Assembly: GCF_001552275.1 (NCBI RefSeq)
Contig: NZ_BCQW01000001.1
Location: forward strand, 124,001 to 188,000
Length of the DNA stretch: 64,000 nt
Source of the DNA: Amphibacillus sediminis NBRC 103570
GTDB taxonomy: Bacteria; Bacillota; Bacilli; Bacillales; Amphibacillaceae
Direction: 5' to 3'
The notes beneath the pieces were generated by a model. That model had not been told where the DNA came from. It saw only the letters and a program-made list of their open reading frames with translations, and did not search any database. The translations under genes were made by a program, and so were the position numbers. Positions 44,734 through 53,868 of this stretch are shown here, piece after piece; within the stretch, counting starts at the first letter, position 1, and each line of letters opens with the position of its first letter.

Positions 44734-45681
44734 CTAAAATTCCGTAACAGTTTGGTTCTTAATAATTAAATAGTGTTCTATTTCAAATAGAATATGAAAT
44801 AGACGAGCTCTTATTTCAAATTCTTGTCTTGTCAAAGGTAATGGGTCGTGTTCAAATGTTTCTCTTAATTGAGCGATTTGGTCAATATAATACTGAGCAG
44901 CATTATCTGGATAAATTGCGTCAGCTAAATCTTCAAATAAACTAGCGATGCGTCTCGACTGGTCCAGTGAGACCTCTAGTGGTTTAATCATATCCACCAT
45001 GCGGTTTAGCGTCTCAAGCTGCACACCTCTCATCGAGAAGTATGCCTGCTGACGCTGAGCATTTCGACTAAAGGTATTCTCAATATTGCGCCGGACTAAC
45101 TGATTCGCTTCCTCCAGATGTTCGCTAATCGCATTTACCATTTGATAAGGAAGTGTACTTTCCTCACCACGTAAATAGGCTGCAAAGTTCCTGAATGAGG
45201 CCTGATAAAGCCTTTCAATCTCACTTTTAATCTTAGTTAATTTGGCATCCAAGCTAGGCATATATAAATTAAAGATCAAGGCTGAGCCAATGCCAATCAA
45301 CATAATGGCGACTTCATTTATGATTAATTCCCAACTGACCATTCGATCGCCATAAAAATGAAATAAAATGACTAAGCTCGTCACTATTCCTGGGGCAATT
45401 TTTAATAAATTTGTGATTGGAATAAACAGTATAAGCAAAAGAGCGATTGTAAATGGCGAATATCCAATAAATTCAAAGATAAAGTAAGCAAAGACAATGG
45501 ATAATAGTCCTGCTGCAATCCGATGCCAGGCAGTAAGGAAGGATTGCTTTCTAGTCGGTTGTATACATAGTACGGCTATAATACCTGCTGATCCATAGTG
45601 CTCAAGTTGTAATAACTGTGCAATAAAAACAGCGATCGGTGCGGCTAGTGCTGTCTTTAACGTACGGTAGCCAATCTTCAT
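44734..45681 (-). CDS. yqjA: YqjA-like membrane protein, aromatic acid exporter (ArAE) family
   Basis: Membrane protein of 315 residues with five or six N-terminal helices (to about residue 145; YRTLKTALAAPIAVFIAQLL, AGIIAVLCIQPTRKQSFLTA, RIAAGLLSIVFAYFIFEFI) and a C-terminal helical cytoplasmic domain rich in Glu and Gln. This DUF939/FUSC-like plan matches YqjA. A transport function is proposed for the family but the substrate is unknown. Confidence 0.85.
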   Translation of the reverse strand: MKIGYRTLKTALAAPIAVFIAQLLQLEHYGSAGIIAVLCIQPTRKQSFLTAWHRIAAGLLSIVFAYFIFEFIGYSPFTIALLLILFIPITNLLKIAPGIVTSLVILFHFYGDRMVSWELIINEVAIMLIGIGSALIFNLYMPSLDAKLTKIKSEIERLYQASFRNFAAYLRGEESTLPYQMVNAISEHLEEANQLVRRNIENTFSRNAQRQQAYFSMRGVQLETLNRMVDMIKPLEVSLDQSRRIASLFEDLADAIYPDNAAQYYIDQIAQLRETFEHDPLPLTRQEFEIRARLFHILFEIEHYLIIKNQTVTEF

Positions 45682-45807
45682 CTCTGATCATTCCTTTCCA
45701 TTTAATTGGATGCATTACAGATTAAGCATTGAAATATGCTTTTTATGTATAGTTCGTGAAATTTTGGATTATCCTACTAATATTAACATTTATAGGAGGA
45801 TAATCTA

Positions 45808-46146
45808 ATGGATTATATTCACTACAAAGATCTATTACAACAATTTAAAGATACACAAAAACAAATTGAAGCACAATATTCATTTGAGCATGTTGATTTG
45901 TATGAAAAAACCATACACCACGATATTTTAAACCTCGGCTATCGAATCAGGAAAGATAAGGAAGAGTTCCATGTTTATTTGCGTTACTTACATCTAGATC
46001 AAGAAAGGCTATTGCCATTTACACCAATTTGGACATGTAGATGGATTAGCAGTAATTCGATTCAAAAAAGAGGCTACGATACGCTATTAGAAGCCCTCTT
46101 ATCAATTCAGGCAATTGAAATTATGGACGAACAAAGCTTATCGTAA
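45808..46146 (+). CDS. uncharacterised 112-residue protein
   Basis: Not recognised. AGGAGG lies 8 bases before the ATG, which supports expression. The protein is soluble, with no signal peptide or membrane helix, and mixed charge. Several His and Tyr lie in the N-terminal half (IHHDILNLGYRIR, VYLRYLHLD), and an unusual WTCRWISS segment is near residue 76. It stands alone, divergent from yqjA and followed by repeat B5 rather than a clear terminator. Confidence 0.65.
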   Translation: MDYIHYKDLLQQFKDTQKQIEAQYSFEHVDLYEKTIHHDILNLGYRIRKDKEEFHVYLRYLHLDQERLLPFTPIWTCRWISSNSIQKRGYDTLLEALLSIQAIEIMDEQSLS

Positions 46147-46159
46147 CCTCAAGTAATCA

Positions 46160-46336
46160 ATGCGCCCAGACGTAGTTGTGCTCAGATGTTATCGAGCAAA
46201 GCTCGATACATTTGCTCTGAAAATCTATGGTATCCGGCCGAGGCTTTAACTTTATTCAGCCGGGTTTGTCCATACTGAGTGCAATACAAATAGGTATTCA
46301 TCTCATGGGAGACTTCTGCTTAATGACGTTAGTCGT
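46160..46336 (+). repeat. intergenic repeat family B, copy B5
   Basis: Near full length: ATGCGCCCAGACG, then TTATCGAGC-AAA-GCTCGATA (a perfect hairpin), GGCTTTAACTTTATTCAGCC, and a degenerate right half ending ATGACGTTAG. It fills the gap between the 112-residue gene and the chemotaxis receptor. Confidence 0.8.
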
Positions 46337-46371
46337 ATTATTAGCTACTTAACTCAATATACTCGTTTAGC

Positions 46372-48408
46372 CTAAAGTTGAAACCTACTTACAAGCTGAT
46401 TTAATTGATCTGATAATAAATACAAATGGTCGGATTGCTCGCGTAAATGATCGACAATCTCCTTTTGCTGTTGGATAGAAGCTGCTGTTTCTTCAATCCC
46501 CACCGAGCTTTCTTCAGAGATAGCAGCGATCTGATTCATACTACTATACATCTGTTGACTATTTTTCTCAATCCCTTGAATTGACTGGTTAACTTGTTCA
46601 ATCGTACTGTACATCATTTGCATGGCTTCATTAATTTGATCAAAGAATGAAGTTGCGGTTTCAAACTCATTAACCCCTCGTACGGATTGATCTGCTGTTT
46701 GATTTAATGAAAAGCCTAAATCTTTCGCATCAGATTGAATTTTATCAATAACAGCTGCTATATCAATTGCCGATCGACTGACCTGATCTGCTAACTTTCG
46801 AATTTCATTAGCAACTACAGTGAACCCTTTTCCAGCCTCTCCCGCTCTAGCAGATTCAATTGCAGCATTCAAGGCTAGCAAATTAGTTTGTTCGGTTATG
46901 GCATTGATAACCTCTGTCAGTTGACCAATATCGTAAGTTCGTTCCTCAAGATCTTGAATCTTACCGACTGCACGGCTAACATCATCATTGACTTGCTTCA
47001 TCTGATCAAGTGACCGTGTCATTTGAGTGACACCGTTTTTTGCCAAATCAGCAACCCCATTGGCTTTATCTTGTAAGGCATTCGATTGATTTCTGACAGA
47101 ATGTATATCCTCATCTAAGCTATGACTCGCTTTGGCAATTTGGCTTGAAAGAGTAGCTTGGCTCTCTGCTCCTGCGGCAATTTCCTGCATACTCGATGTT
47201 AATTGCTCACTTCCAGATTGTAGCTCCAAGCTAGCTTTACTTAAGAGCTCACTCTGCTTATTGACATCAGCTGAAGTCTTTTCAGTTTGTTTAAGCGACT
47301 CATTGAGGTCATGAATCATCGTATTCATGGCATCTGTTAGTTGAGTAATTTCCCTACCCCCTTTTTTAATCACTACTTGTTCATTTAAATGACCATTAGC
47401 TACGGCCAGAGCTTTATTTCGCAAGTACAAGAGTGGCTTAGCAATACTATTAGCAATAAAGAAAGAGACGAGAATAACACCAACCAAAACGATAACTGCT
47501 GTAATTAGAACAATCTCACGTAATTGACTGATTGATTTTAAGGCTATTTGAGTTGGCTCACTAACTAGCAAAACCCAATCATTCCCATTGTAGTTCTCAT
47601 AGCCGGAGCTTGTCGCAAAACCAACAATTGCGTCCTCACCTGTGCTCATTACCGATTGAATAACACCTGACTCTCCAGTACTTGCTTGATTAATCACTTG
47701 AAAGACAGATGAATCTTCATCAAATTCTGCATCTATCTCTGCTACATCTACACTAGCTGATGTAACGGTATCAGCTATTTTCGTTCCATCTTTCGTCACT
47801 AATTCAACAATACTATGATCCGATACAATTGCATTAATATCTTTCCATATGTATTCAGCATTAAACGCAGCCTCTAGCATACCGACTAATTCCACGTCCT
47901 GATAAACCGGTAGGTAAAACATAATGACAAACTCCTCAAGAGCTGGCTCATAAGTAATCTCGGAAATTGCTTGTCCCGATTCAATAGCCATCTGCCACAT
48001 TCTTGAATTTAAATTGGCCTTTGGCAAAAATGATCTGTGGGTTTGGGCTAAGGGTGTGCCATCTGGAGCCATTAGATTTATAGCTTCAAAATAATCATAT
48101 TTTTGTAATTGTTTGATTAAAAAGGTGTTATCAGTTTGTTGATTAATCAAAACTGTTATTTCCTCTGACTCTGCTAGCAATTGGATCTCTCGTGAACGTT
48201 CGTAGATCATACGGTCTAACTTTTGCATCTGAACCTGTGCAAAGTCCTGTACCTTAAATCCCACTTCATCAGCTAATGCCTGAACAGCTTGTTTATAAAC
48301 GATTACCCCAACAATAAAAACAGGTAATAGCGCAATAAGACTAAAAGCTAGTATAAGTTTCCCCCTAATTCCTTGTGTTGTCATCTTTTTCTTTGTATTA
48401 AAATCCAT
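46372..48408 (-). CDS. methyl-accepting chemotaxis protein
   Basis: Transmembrane chemoreceptor, 678 residues. It has TM1 (about residues 17-38), an external double-Cache-like sensor (about 40-285), TM2 (about 300-320), HAMP, and a long signalling domain whose hairpin tip reads [20 protein letters not shown] followed by [19 protein letters not shown]. Gln/Glu-rich helices on either side suit methylation. No flagellar or che genes are adjacent. The ligand is unknown; double-Cache sensors often bind amino acids or organic acids. It is transcribed alone, preceded by repeat C. Confidence 0.94.
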   Translation of the reverse strand: MDFNTKKKMTTQGIRGKLILAFSLIALLPVFIVGVIVYKQAVQALADEVGFKVQDFAQVQMQKLDRMIYERSREIQLLAESEEITVLINQQTDNTFLIKQLQKYDYFEAINLMAPDGTPLAQTHRSFLPKANLNSRMWQMAIESGQAISEITYEPALEEFVIMFYLPVYQDVELVGMLEAAFNAEYIWKDINAIVSDHSIVELVTKDGTKIADTVTSASVDVAEIDAEFDEDSSVFQVINQASTGESGVIQSVMSTGEDAIVGFATSSGYENYNGNDWVLLVSEPTQIALKSISQLREIVLITAVIVLVGVILVSFFIANSIAKPLLYLRNKALAVANGHLNEQVVIKKGGREITQLTDAMNTMIHDLNESLKQTEKTSADVNKQSELLSKASLELQSGSEQLTSSMQEIAAGAESQATLSSQIAKASHSLDEDIHSVRNQSNALQDKANGVADLAKNGVTQMTRSLDQMKQVNDDVSRAVGKIQDLEERTYDIGQLTEVINAITEQTNLLALNAAIESARAGEAGKGFTVVANEIRKLADQVSRSAIDIAAVIDKIQSDAKDLGFSLNQTADQSVRGVNEFETATSFFDQINEAMQMMYSTIEQVNQSIQGIEKNSQQMYSSMNQIAAISEESSVGIEETAASIQQQKEIVDHLREQSDHLYLLSDQLNQLVSRFQL

Positions 48409-48561
48409 TCAACCACCTCTCGGCTTCTTTGTGAAAACAAACACAATTATACTATATTTTAGAGTTGATTATGTTAACAATTTACGAAAACATTGGATAT
48501 ATAACTTTTTCAGGCATTAAGAACTAATCATTTGTTAACAATTTATTCACTTATAAAGAAC

Positions 48562-48690
48562 AAAAGCGCAGAGCGCCCGCTTAAAAACGTAGCGACTGGA
48601 TCGAATCAACTGAGATGATGACTTATCGTAAGGCGATTCGTGAAGTCGCCTAGTTTTTGGCGCTCGAAACTGGACGTCGCTAAACTGGTT
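48562..48690 (+). repeat. intergenic repeat C, single copy
   Basis: About 130 bp with strong internal pairing: AGCGCC / GGCGCT at the ends, the perfect hairpin AGGCGA-TTCGTGAAG-TCGCCT in the middle, and CGTAGCGACTGG near the left with GACGTCGCTAAACTGG at the right. It resembles short palindromic repeats common in Bacillaceae genomes; no second copy is in this window. Confidence 0.6.
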
Positions 48691-48736
48691 GCCTACATGT
48701 TATCCACTTCCGAACAATTTATCATTTCCTAGACAG

Positions 48737-48783
48737 TAAAAAAGCTGCTTGATGATTTTTATTAAATCATTAAAGCAGCTTTA
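48737..48783 (-). terminator. intrinsic terminator of the bkd operon
   Basis: Stem AAAGCTGCTT.ATGATTT / AAATCAT.AAAGCAGCTTT with a 5-base loop, followed by TTTTTT on the minus strand. It is about 120 bases after the bkdB stop; repeat B6 lies between stop and terminator. Confidence 0.88.
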
Positions 48784-48785
48784 AG

Positions 48786-48895
48786 CAAATATGCCTTGCC
48801 ATATTTGCGCCCAGATTTAATTCAGCCGGAGGTCGTACCCTCACTGAATCGAATACAAATGGCATTAGGAAACGTCTGCTGAATGGAAAGCAAGC
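48786..48895 (+). repeat. family B copy B6, internally deleted
   Basis: Left end (ATGCCTTGCCATATTTGCGCCC) is followed by ATTCAGCCGG and the right end (ACTGAATCGAATACAAATGGC, GCTGAATGGAAAGC), lacking the middle. Placed in the 3' untranslated region of the bkd operon. Confidence 0.7.
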
Positions 48896-48900
48896 TTAGA

Positions 48901-50133
48901 TTAATATATCGGGGTTGTCTCACCTGATATGTTTTCAAGAATCTCTTTAACATGTGACATAAATCGACCACATATAACACCATCCAGAATACGATGATCT
49001 AATGATAAACATAAATTCACCATATCACGCGCAGCAAACATATCGTTAATGATAACCGGGCGTTTAACGATGGATTCGACTTGCAAAATAGCCGCTTGCG
49101 GATAATTAATGACCCCCATTGATTGAACCGAACCAAATGTGCCAGTGTTATTAACCGTGAATGTGCCGCCTTCCATATCTTGATGTGTTAATGTACCATT
49201 TCGAGCTTTTTGCGCTAGCACATGTATGTCTTTAGCGATTCCTTTGATACTTTTTTCATCAACATTTCGGATAACCGGAACATATAGCTCCTTTTCACTT
49301 CCGATGGCAATCGATAGATTAATATCCTTGTGCTGAATGATTTTATTCCCCGCCCAAGAACTATTTAATTCAGGAAACTTCTTCAATGCTTTAGCTACTG
49401 CATTTAAGAAGAAGGCAAAGTAAGAAAGATTATAACCTTCCGTTTCCCTGAAACGATTCTTTTCATCATTTCGATACTTAACTAAATTTGTCACATCAAC
49501 TTCAATCATCATCCAAGCGTGAGGTATCTCTGAAGTAGCTCTGACCATATTAGTTGCAATAGCTTTTCTAATCCCAGTCACAGGAATTTCCCGATCACCA
49601 GGTAAGCTTTCTAATAGCTGAGATGATTGAATGGTTGGCTTTGGCTTAACCGTTTCCGCTCCATTCTCTTCCATACCTTGTTCAATCAGCTTTTGAATAT
49701 CTTTACGGGTAATTCTTCCCCCACGACCTGTCCCCTGAATTTGTGCTAAGTCGATTTGATGCTGACTAGCTAACGCTAAAACAGCTGGTGAGTATCGCTG
49801 TCTCATCGAATGGTTTTCAGCTAACTGATCTTCTGCTGCTGCTAGTTCAGTCTGATGACCTGGTTCAGTTTTTATATCGTCGATCGTTTCATTTTCGAGT
49901 TCGACCTTACATATTTCAGTTCCTACTTTTACAGTTTCTCCTTCATTAATTAATAATTCAACGATTTTACCAGAGAATGAAGCTGGTACCTCTGCATTAA
50001 CCTTATCTGTCATTACCTCGACTAATGGTTGATACTTTTCCACTTGCTCTCCTTTGGTAACAAGCCACTGACTTATTGTACCTTCTGTCACACTTTCTCC
50101 AAGTTGTGGCATCGTTATTGTCTTCACATTCAT
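48901..50133 (-). CDS. bkdB: branched-chain 2-oxoacid dehydrogenase E2, dihydrolipoamide acyltransferase
   Basis: E2 core of the complex, 410 residues. It has a single lipoyl domain (lipoyl Lys in VEVMTDKVNAEVPASF, about K43), a peripheral subunit-binding domain (about 113-152, SPAVLALASQHQIDLAQIQG) and a catalytic domain with the active-site His in LSLDHRILDG. It has the family length for BkdB. It is 28 bases after bkdAB and is the last gene of the operon, with GGAGGAAG before the ATG. Confidence 0.92.
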   Translation of the reverse strand: MNVKTITMPQLGESVTEGTISQWLVTKGEQVEKYQPLVEVMTDKVNAEVPASFSGKIVELLINEGETVKVGTEICKVELENETIDDIKTEPGHQTELAAAEDQLAENHSMRQRYSPAVLALASQHQIDLAQIQGTGRGGRITRKDIQKLIEQGMEENGAETVKPKPTIQSSQLLESLPGDREIPVTGIRKAIATNMVRATSEIPHAWMMIEVDVTNLVKYRNDEKNRFRETEGYNLSYFAFFLNAVAKALKKFPELNSSWAGNKIIQHKDINLSIAIGSEKELYVPVIRNVDEKSIKGIAKDIHVLAQKARNGTLTHQDMEGGTFTVNNTGTFGSVQSMGVINYPQAAILQVESIVKRPVIINDMFAARDMVNLCLSLDHRILDGVICGRFMSHVKEILENISGETTPIY

Positions 50134-50161
50134 AAATTCACTTCCTCCATTCGAGCCATGA

Positions 50162-51148
50162 TTAAAATGCAGCCAGTTCTTTTATGGCAGCCTTAATCTG
50201 ATCCTGATTTATCAAGAATTCTTTCTCTAAAGTTGGAGCAAAGGGCATTGCAGGTACATCTGGGCCAGCTAACCTTTTGATTGGTGCGTCTAAATCAAAT
50301 AAGCAATGCTCACTAATAATCGCGGCTACCTCACTCATTATACTTCCTTCTTTATTATCTTCAGTTATCAATAAGACTTTACCGGTTTTCTGAGCTGCTT
50401 TAATAATGGCAGCCTGATCAAGCGGATAGACTGTACGCAAGTCTAAAATGGTTGTCTCTATTTGGTCTGAGTCAGCAAGCTGATTGGCTGCTTCTAATGC
50501 ATAATGTACAGGTAACCCGTAAGTGATTACCGTTAAATCGTCTCCATCACGAACTTGATTGGCTTGACCAATTGGGATAACTTCATCGTTTTCAGGTACT
50601 TCTTCTTTTAATAAACGATACGCTTTTTTATGCTCAAAATACAGGACAGGATCAGGATCTCTAATTGCTGCTTTAAGCAGTCCCTTAGCGTCACGAGGAC
50701 TTGAAGGGATAACAATTTTGAGTCCGGGCTGATTAGCAAATAACGCCTCAATTGATTGAGAGTGGTATAATGCGCCATGTACACCACCACCGTAAGGGGC
50801 ACGAATTGTAATGGGGCAACTCCAATCATTATTCGATCGATAGCGTAATTTAGCAGCTTCAGACACAATCTGATTAACAGCTGGTAAAATAAAATCTGCA
50901 AATTGCATTTCGGCTATTGGCTTCATCCCATACATTGCAGCTCCTATACCAACACCAGCAATAGCTGATTCAGCTAGTGGTGTGTCGATGACACGGTCTG
51001 CTCCGAATTGCTCATATAAGCCTTCTGTTGCTAGAAAAACACCACCACGTTTTCCAACGTCTTCTCCTAATATAAATACCTTTTCGTCCCGCTCCATTTC
51101 TTCACGCATTGCTGCATTTATCGCTTGAATATATGATAATACTGGCAC
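50162..51148 (-). CDS. bkdAB: branched-chain 2-oxoacid dehydrogenase E1 beta subunit
   Basis: TPP-dependent E1 beta subunit, 328 residues. Conserved segments include VFILGEDVGKRGGVFLATEG, AESAIAGVGIGAAMYGMKPI, YRSNNDWSCPITIRAPYGGG and KRLAGPDVPAMPF. The start is a GTG at 51148, with AAGGAGGGG 6 bases upstream; an open frame reaches 51241 but overlaps bkdAA and has no site. It starts 13 bases after bkdAA. Confidence 0.93.
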   Translation of the reverse strand: MPVLSYIQAINAAMREEMERDEKVFILGEDVGKRGGVFLATEGLYEQFGADRVIDTPLAESAIAGVGIGAAMYGMKPIAEMQFADFILPAVNQIVSEAAKLRYRSNNDWSCPITIRAPYGGGVHGALYHSQSIEALFANQPGLKIVIPSSPRDAKGLLKAAIRDPDPVLYFEHKKAYRLLKEEVPENDEVIPIGQANQVRDGDDLTVITYGLPVHYALEAANQLADSDQIETTILDLRTVYPLDQAAIIKAAQKTGKVLLITEDNKEGSIMSEVAAIISEHCLFDLDAPIKRLAGPDVPAMPFAPTLEKEFLINQDQIKAAIKELAAF

Positions 51149-51161
51149 TACCTTCCCCTCC

Positions 51162-52148
51162 TTATTCGTAATAGACACCATGATAAAGTGATTCTGGTGA
51201 TGGATATGGTGCCGTTTCTGCATAATCAGTTGCTTGGTCAATCTCTTCTTTAACTTGCTTTTCTATCTCAGCATCTAGATCTTCTGTTAATACATTATTT
51301 TCGATTAAATATTGTTTAAAGACAATCAAACCATCCTTCTCTTTCGCCTGTTCAACCTCTTCACTAGAACGATAGGTACGTTCATTGTCATCGCTTGAGT
51401 GTGGGGTTAATCGATAGCTGATTGTTTCAATTAATGATGGACCATTACCGGAACGAGCTCTGTCAGCCGCCTCTTTAACAGCTTGATAGACAACTAACGG
51501 ATTATTTCCATCAACTGTTACTCCAGGCATACCATAACCGATAGCACGATCTGAAATTTTCTCACAGGCAACTTGTCTGTTTAATGGCACAGAAATGGCA
51601 TATTGGTTATTTTCAACCATGATAATAACAGGGAGTTTATGCACAGCTGCAAAGTTTGCTCCTTCATGGAAATCCCCTTGATTCGTTGACCCTTCTCCTA
51701 AGGTAACATAAGCGATCGAAGAATCTTGATTCATTTTACAGGCTAATCCGATCCCAACTGCATGAGGTACCTGGGTGGTCACAGGCGATGAGCCGGATAG
51801 AATTCTTAATTTTTGCGAACCAAAATGACCAGGCATTTGCCGACCAGCTGAATTCGGGTCTTCTGCTTTAGCAAAGGCTTGTAGCATTAATTCCTTAGCT
51901 GTCATTCCTAATGCTAGCACAACCCCTACATCTCGATAATAAGGTGCGGTATAATCTTTTGAGCGATCAAGGGCAAAGGCTGCGGCAACCTGCTGTGCCT
52001 CTTGCCCCTGACAAGATACAACAAATGGAATTTTACCTGCTCGATTTAATAGCCACATTCGCTCATCGATACGTCTTGCTAATACCATTAAGCGGTACAT
52101 TTCTAATACATTGTCATTGCTTAATCCAAGCTCGTCATGTTTCAACAT
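51162..52148 (-). CDS. bkdAA: branched-chain 2-oxoacid dehydrogenase E1 alpha subunit
   Basis: TPP-binding E1 alpha subunit, 328 residues. The TPP motif is GEGSTNQGDFHEGANFAAV..NN; MPGHFGSQ and YRLTPHSSDDNERTYRS are typical. It lies 20 bases after lpdV and 13 before bkdAB. The branched-chain type is preferred over pyruvate dehydrogenase by sequence and by the lpdV-bkdAA-bkdAB-bkdB order, but the substrate is inferred. Confidence 0.92.
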   Translation of the reverse strand: MLKHDELGLSNDNVLEMYRLMVLARRIDERMWLLNRAGKIPFVVSCQGQEAQQVAAAFALDRSKDYTAPYYRDVGVVLALGMTAKELMLQAFAKAEDPNSAGRQMPGHFGSQKLRILSGSSPVTTQVPHAVGIGLACKMNQDSSIAYVTLGEGSTNQGDFHEGANFAAVHKLPVIIMVENNQYAISVPLNRQVACEKISDRAIGYGMPGVTVDGNNPLVVYQAVKEAADRARSGNGPSLIETISYRLTPHSSDDNERTYRSSEEVEQAKEKDGLIVFKQYLIENNVLTEDLDAEIEKQVKEEIDQATDYAETAPYPSPESLYHGVYYE

Positions 52149-52168
52149 CTTATGGATGCTCCTTTCTC

Positions 52169-53590
52169 TTACCCATGAATTTTTGCATGATCAATTGCTA
52201 ATGCTGCTTCCTGAATGGCTTCACTTAATGAAGGATGGGGATGAACCGTCATTCCCATTTCTGCGGCGGTAGCATCTAGAATAAATGCTAATCCAGCCTC
52301 TGAAATCAGCTCTGTTACTTGATTACCGATCATATGAATACCTAGTAAATCTTTGGTTTTCGTGTCGGATATTATTTTTACAAAGCCAGAATCGTCACCA
52401 TTAATGATTGCTTTGCCTATTGCTGTAAATGACATCTTTCCAATCTCGACTTGGTATCCCTGTTGTTTCGCTTCTTGTTCAGTTAAACCAATAGCGGCAA
52501 CCTCTGGACTTGAATAAACACAGCTCGGAGCTATCAGCTGATCTGTCGTTAAATTCGTATGTCCCACGATATGCTCAACAGCTAGTTTCCCCTCATTAGC
52601 TGCTACATGAGCCAATTGCTGTCCACCTATGACATCACCAATCGCATAAATATGTGATTCCTTGGTTTGATAATTTTGATTGACCTTGATAAACCCAGAC
52701 TGGTCTCTTTCTATTGAGGTATTTTCCAATCCAATATTTTCTGTTCGAGCTGTTCGTCCAATTGCAACAAGCACACGGTCTGTCACTAGTGCTTGCTCTT
52801 TTTCATTTTGTTTAACGTTTAGTTTAACCTTTGGAGCCATAATTTCATGACTTGTGACTTGAGTGTTCGTTAAGAGCTTTATACCTTTTCTGACTAATTT
52901 CTGTTCTAATGCTTTAATAATTTCGTGGTCAAAATTCGGTAAAATTTGCTTCTCTGCCTCTACTAAATAGACTTCAACATCAAAATCAGCTAGCATAGAG
53001 GCCCATTCTACTCCAATCACACCTCCTCCAACGATCACAACCTTTTCAGGTAGTGCCTCAAGATCAAGGGCATGGTTCGAAGATAGAATATATTGACCAT
53101 CGAACGGTAAAAAGTCAACAGAACGTGGAGTAGACCCAGTTGCAATGATGACATTTTTACCGATTAACATGGTATTGTCTCGCCCATCGCTATGCTCAAC
53201 CGAAATAGTCCCAGCCAATGGTGAAAAGATCGATGATCCTAACAGTCTGCCGTAACCATGATAAAGATCCACGTTATTTTTTCTCATCAAGTGCTGTACC
53301 CCTTGATAAAGCTGCTTAACTATTTTTTCTTTTCTTGCTTGAACGTTACTAAAATGAAGTGTATATTTGTTTGTTTCAATCCCATATGCTAAGCTTTCTT
53401 TTATTGTCTGATAGACCGATGCACTTTTTAATAAAGCTTTTGTCGGAATGCAACCACGGTGAAGGCAGGTACCACCTAATAAATCCGCTTCAACTAATGC
53501 TACCGATAGGCCTAACTGTCTGGCACGAATAGCCGCAACATAACCTCCCATACCACCACCCAATATGACTAGGTCATAATTTTCAACCAT
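52169..53590 (-). CDS. lpdV: dihydrolipoamide dehydrogenase (E3) of the branched-chain complex
   Basis: FAD disulfide oxidoreductase, 473 residues. FAD motif VILGGGMGGYVAAI, redox disulfide GGTCLHRGCIPTKALL, NAD motif VIVGGGVIGVEWAS, and the C-terminal catalytic HPHPSLSEAIQEA. Start at the ATG 53590, 7 bases after AAGGAG; an upstream in-frame extension to 53692 is not supported. It is the first gene of the bkd operon here; the usual upstream ptb, bcd and buk genes are absent. Confidence 0.94.
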   Translation of the reverse strand: MVENYDLVILGGGMGGYVAAIRARQLGLSVALVEADLLGGTCLHRGCIPTKALLKSASVYQTIKESLAYGIETNKYTLHFSNVQARKEKIVKQLYQGVQHLMRKNNVDLYHGYGRLLGSSIFSPLAGTISVEHSDGRDNTMLIGKNVIIATGSTPRSVDFLPFDGQYILSSNHALDLEALPEKVVIVGGGVIGVEWASMLADFDVEVYLVEAEKQILPNFDHEIIKALEQKLVRKGIKLLTNTQVTSHEIMAPKVKLNVKQNEKEQALVTDRVLVAIGRTARTENIGLENTSIERDQSGFIKVNQNYQTKESHIYAIGDVIGGQQLAHVAANEGKLAVEHIVGHTNLTTDQLIAPSCVYSSPEVAAIGLTEQEAKQQGYQVEIGKMSFTAIGKAIINGDDSGFVKIISDTKTKDLLGIHMIGNQVTELISEAGLAFILDATAAEMGMTVHPHPSLSEAIQEAALAIDHAKIHG

Positions 53591-53814
53591 AAAAAAGCTC
53601 CTTTTTATTAATAATATGATGTAATATTTTATTTTAACCTTTAACTTTATCATATCGCTAATTGATTCATTTAGCAAGAATCTTTTATACATGATATTAG
53701 TAACAGGTATTAAAAATTGATAAGATTAGGCGATAGCAAGTAAAAATGACCGTTCGATCAAGCAAAAAATTAAAGTGTATGTACAACGCTCTTTGCCTTA
53801 GCATCATCCATAAA

Positions 53815-53852
53815 AGAAAAACCTCTTATACATTTAAAGTTATAAGAGGTTC
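53815..53852 (-). terminator. intrinsic terminator downstream of aspartokinase
   Basis: Stem AACCTCTTATA / TATAAGAGGTT with a 9-base loop, followed by TTTCTTTT on the minus strand, about 17 bases after the stop. Confidence 0.88.
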
Positions 53853-53868
53853 AACTAAGCTTATATAG

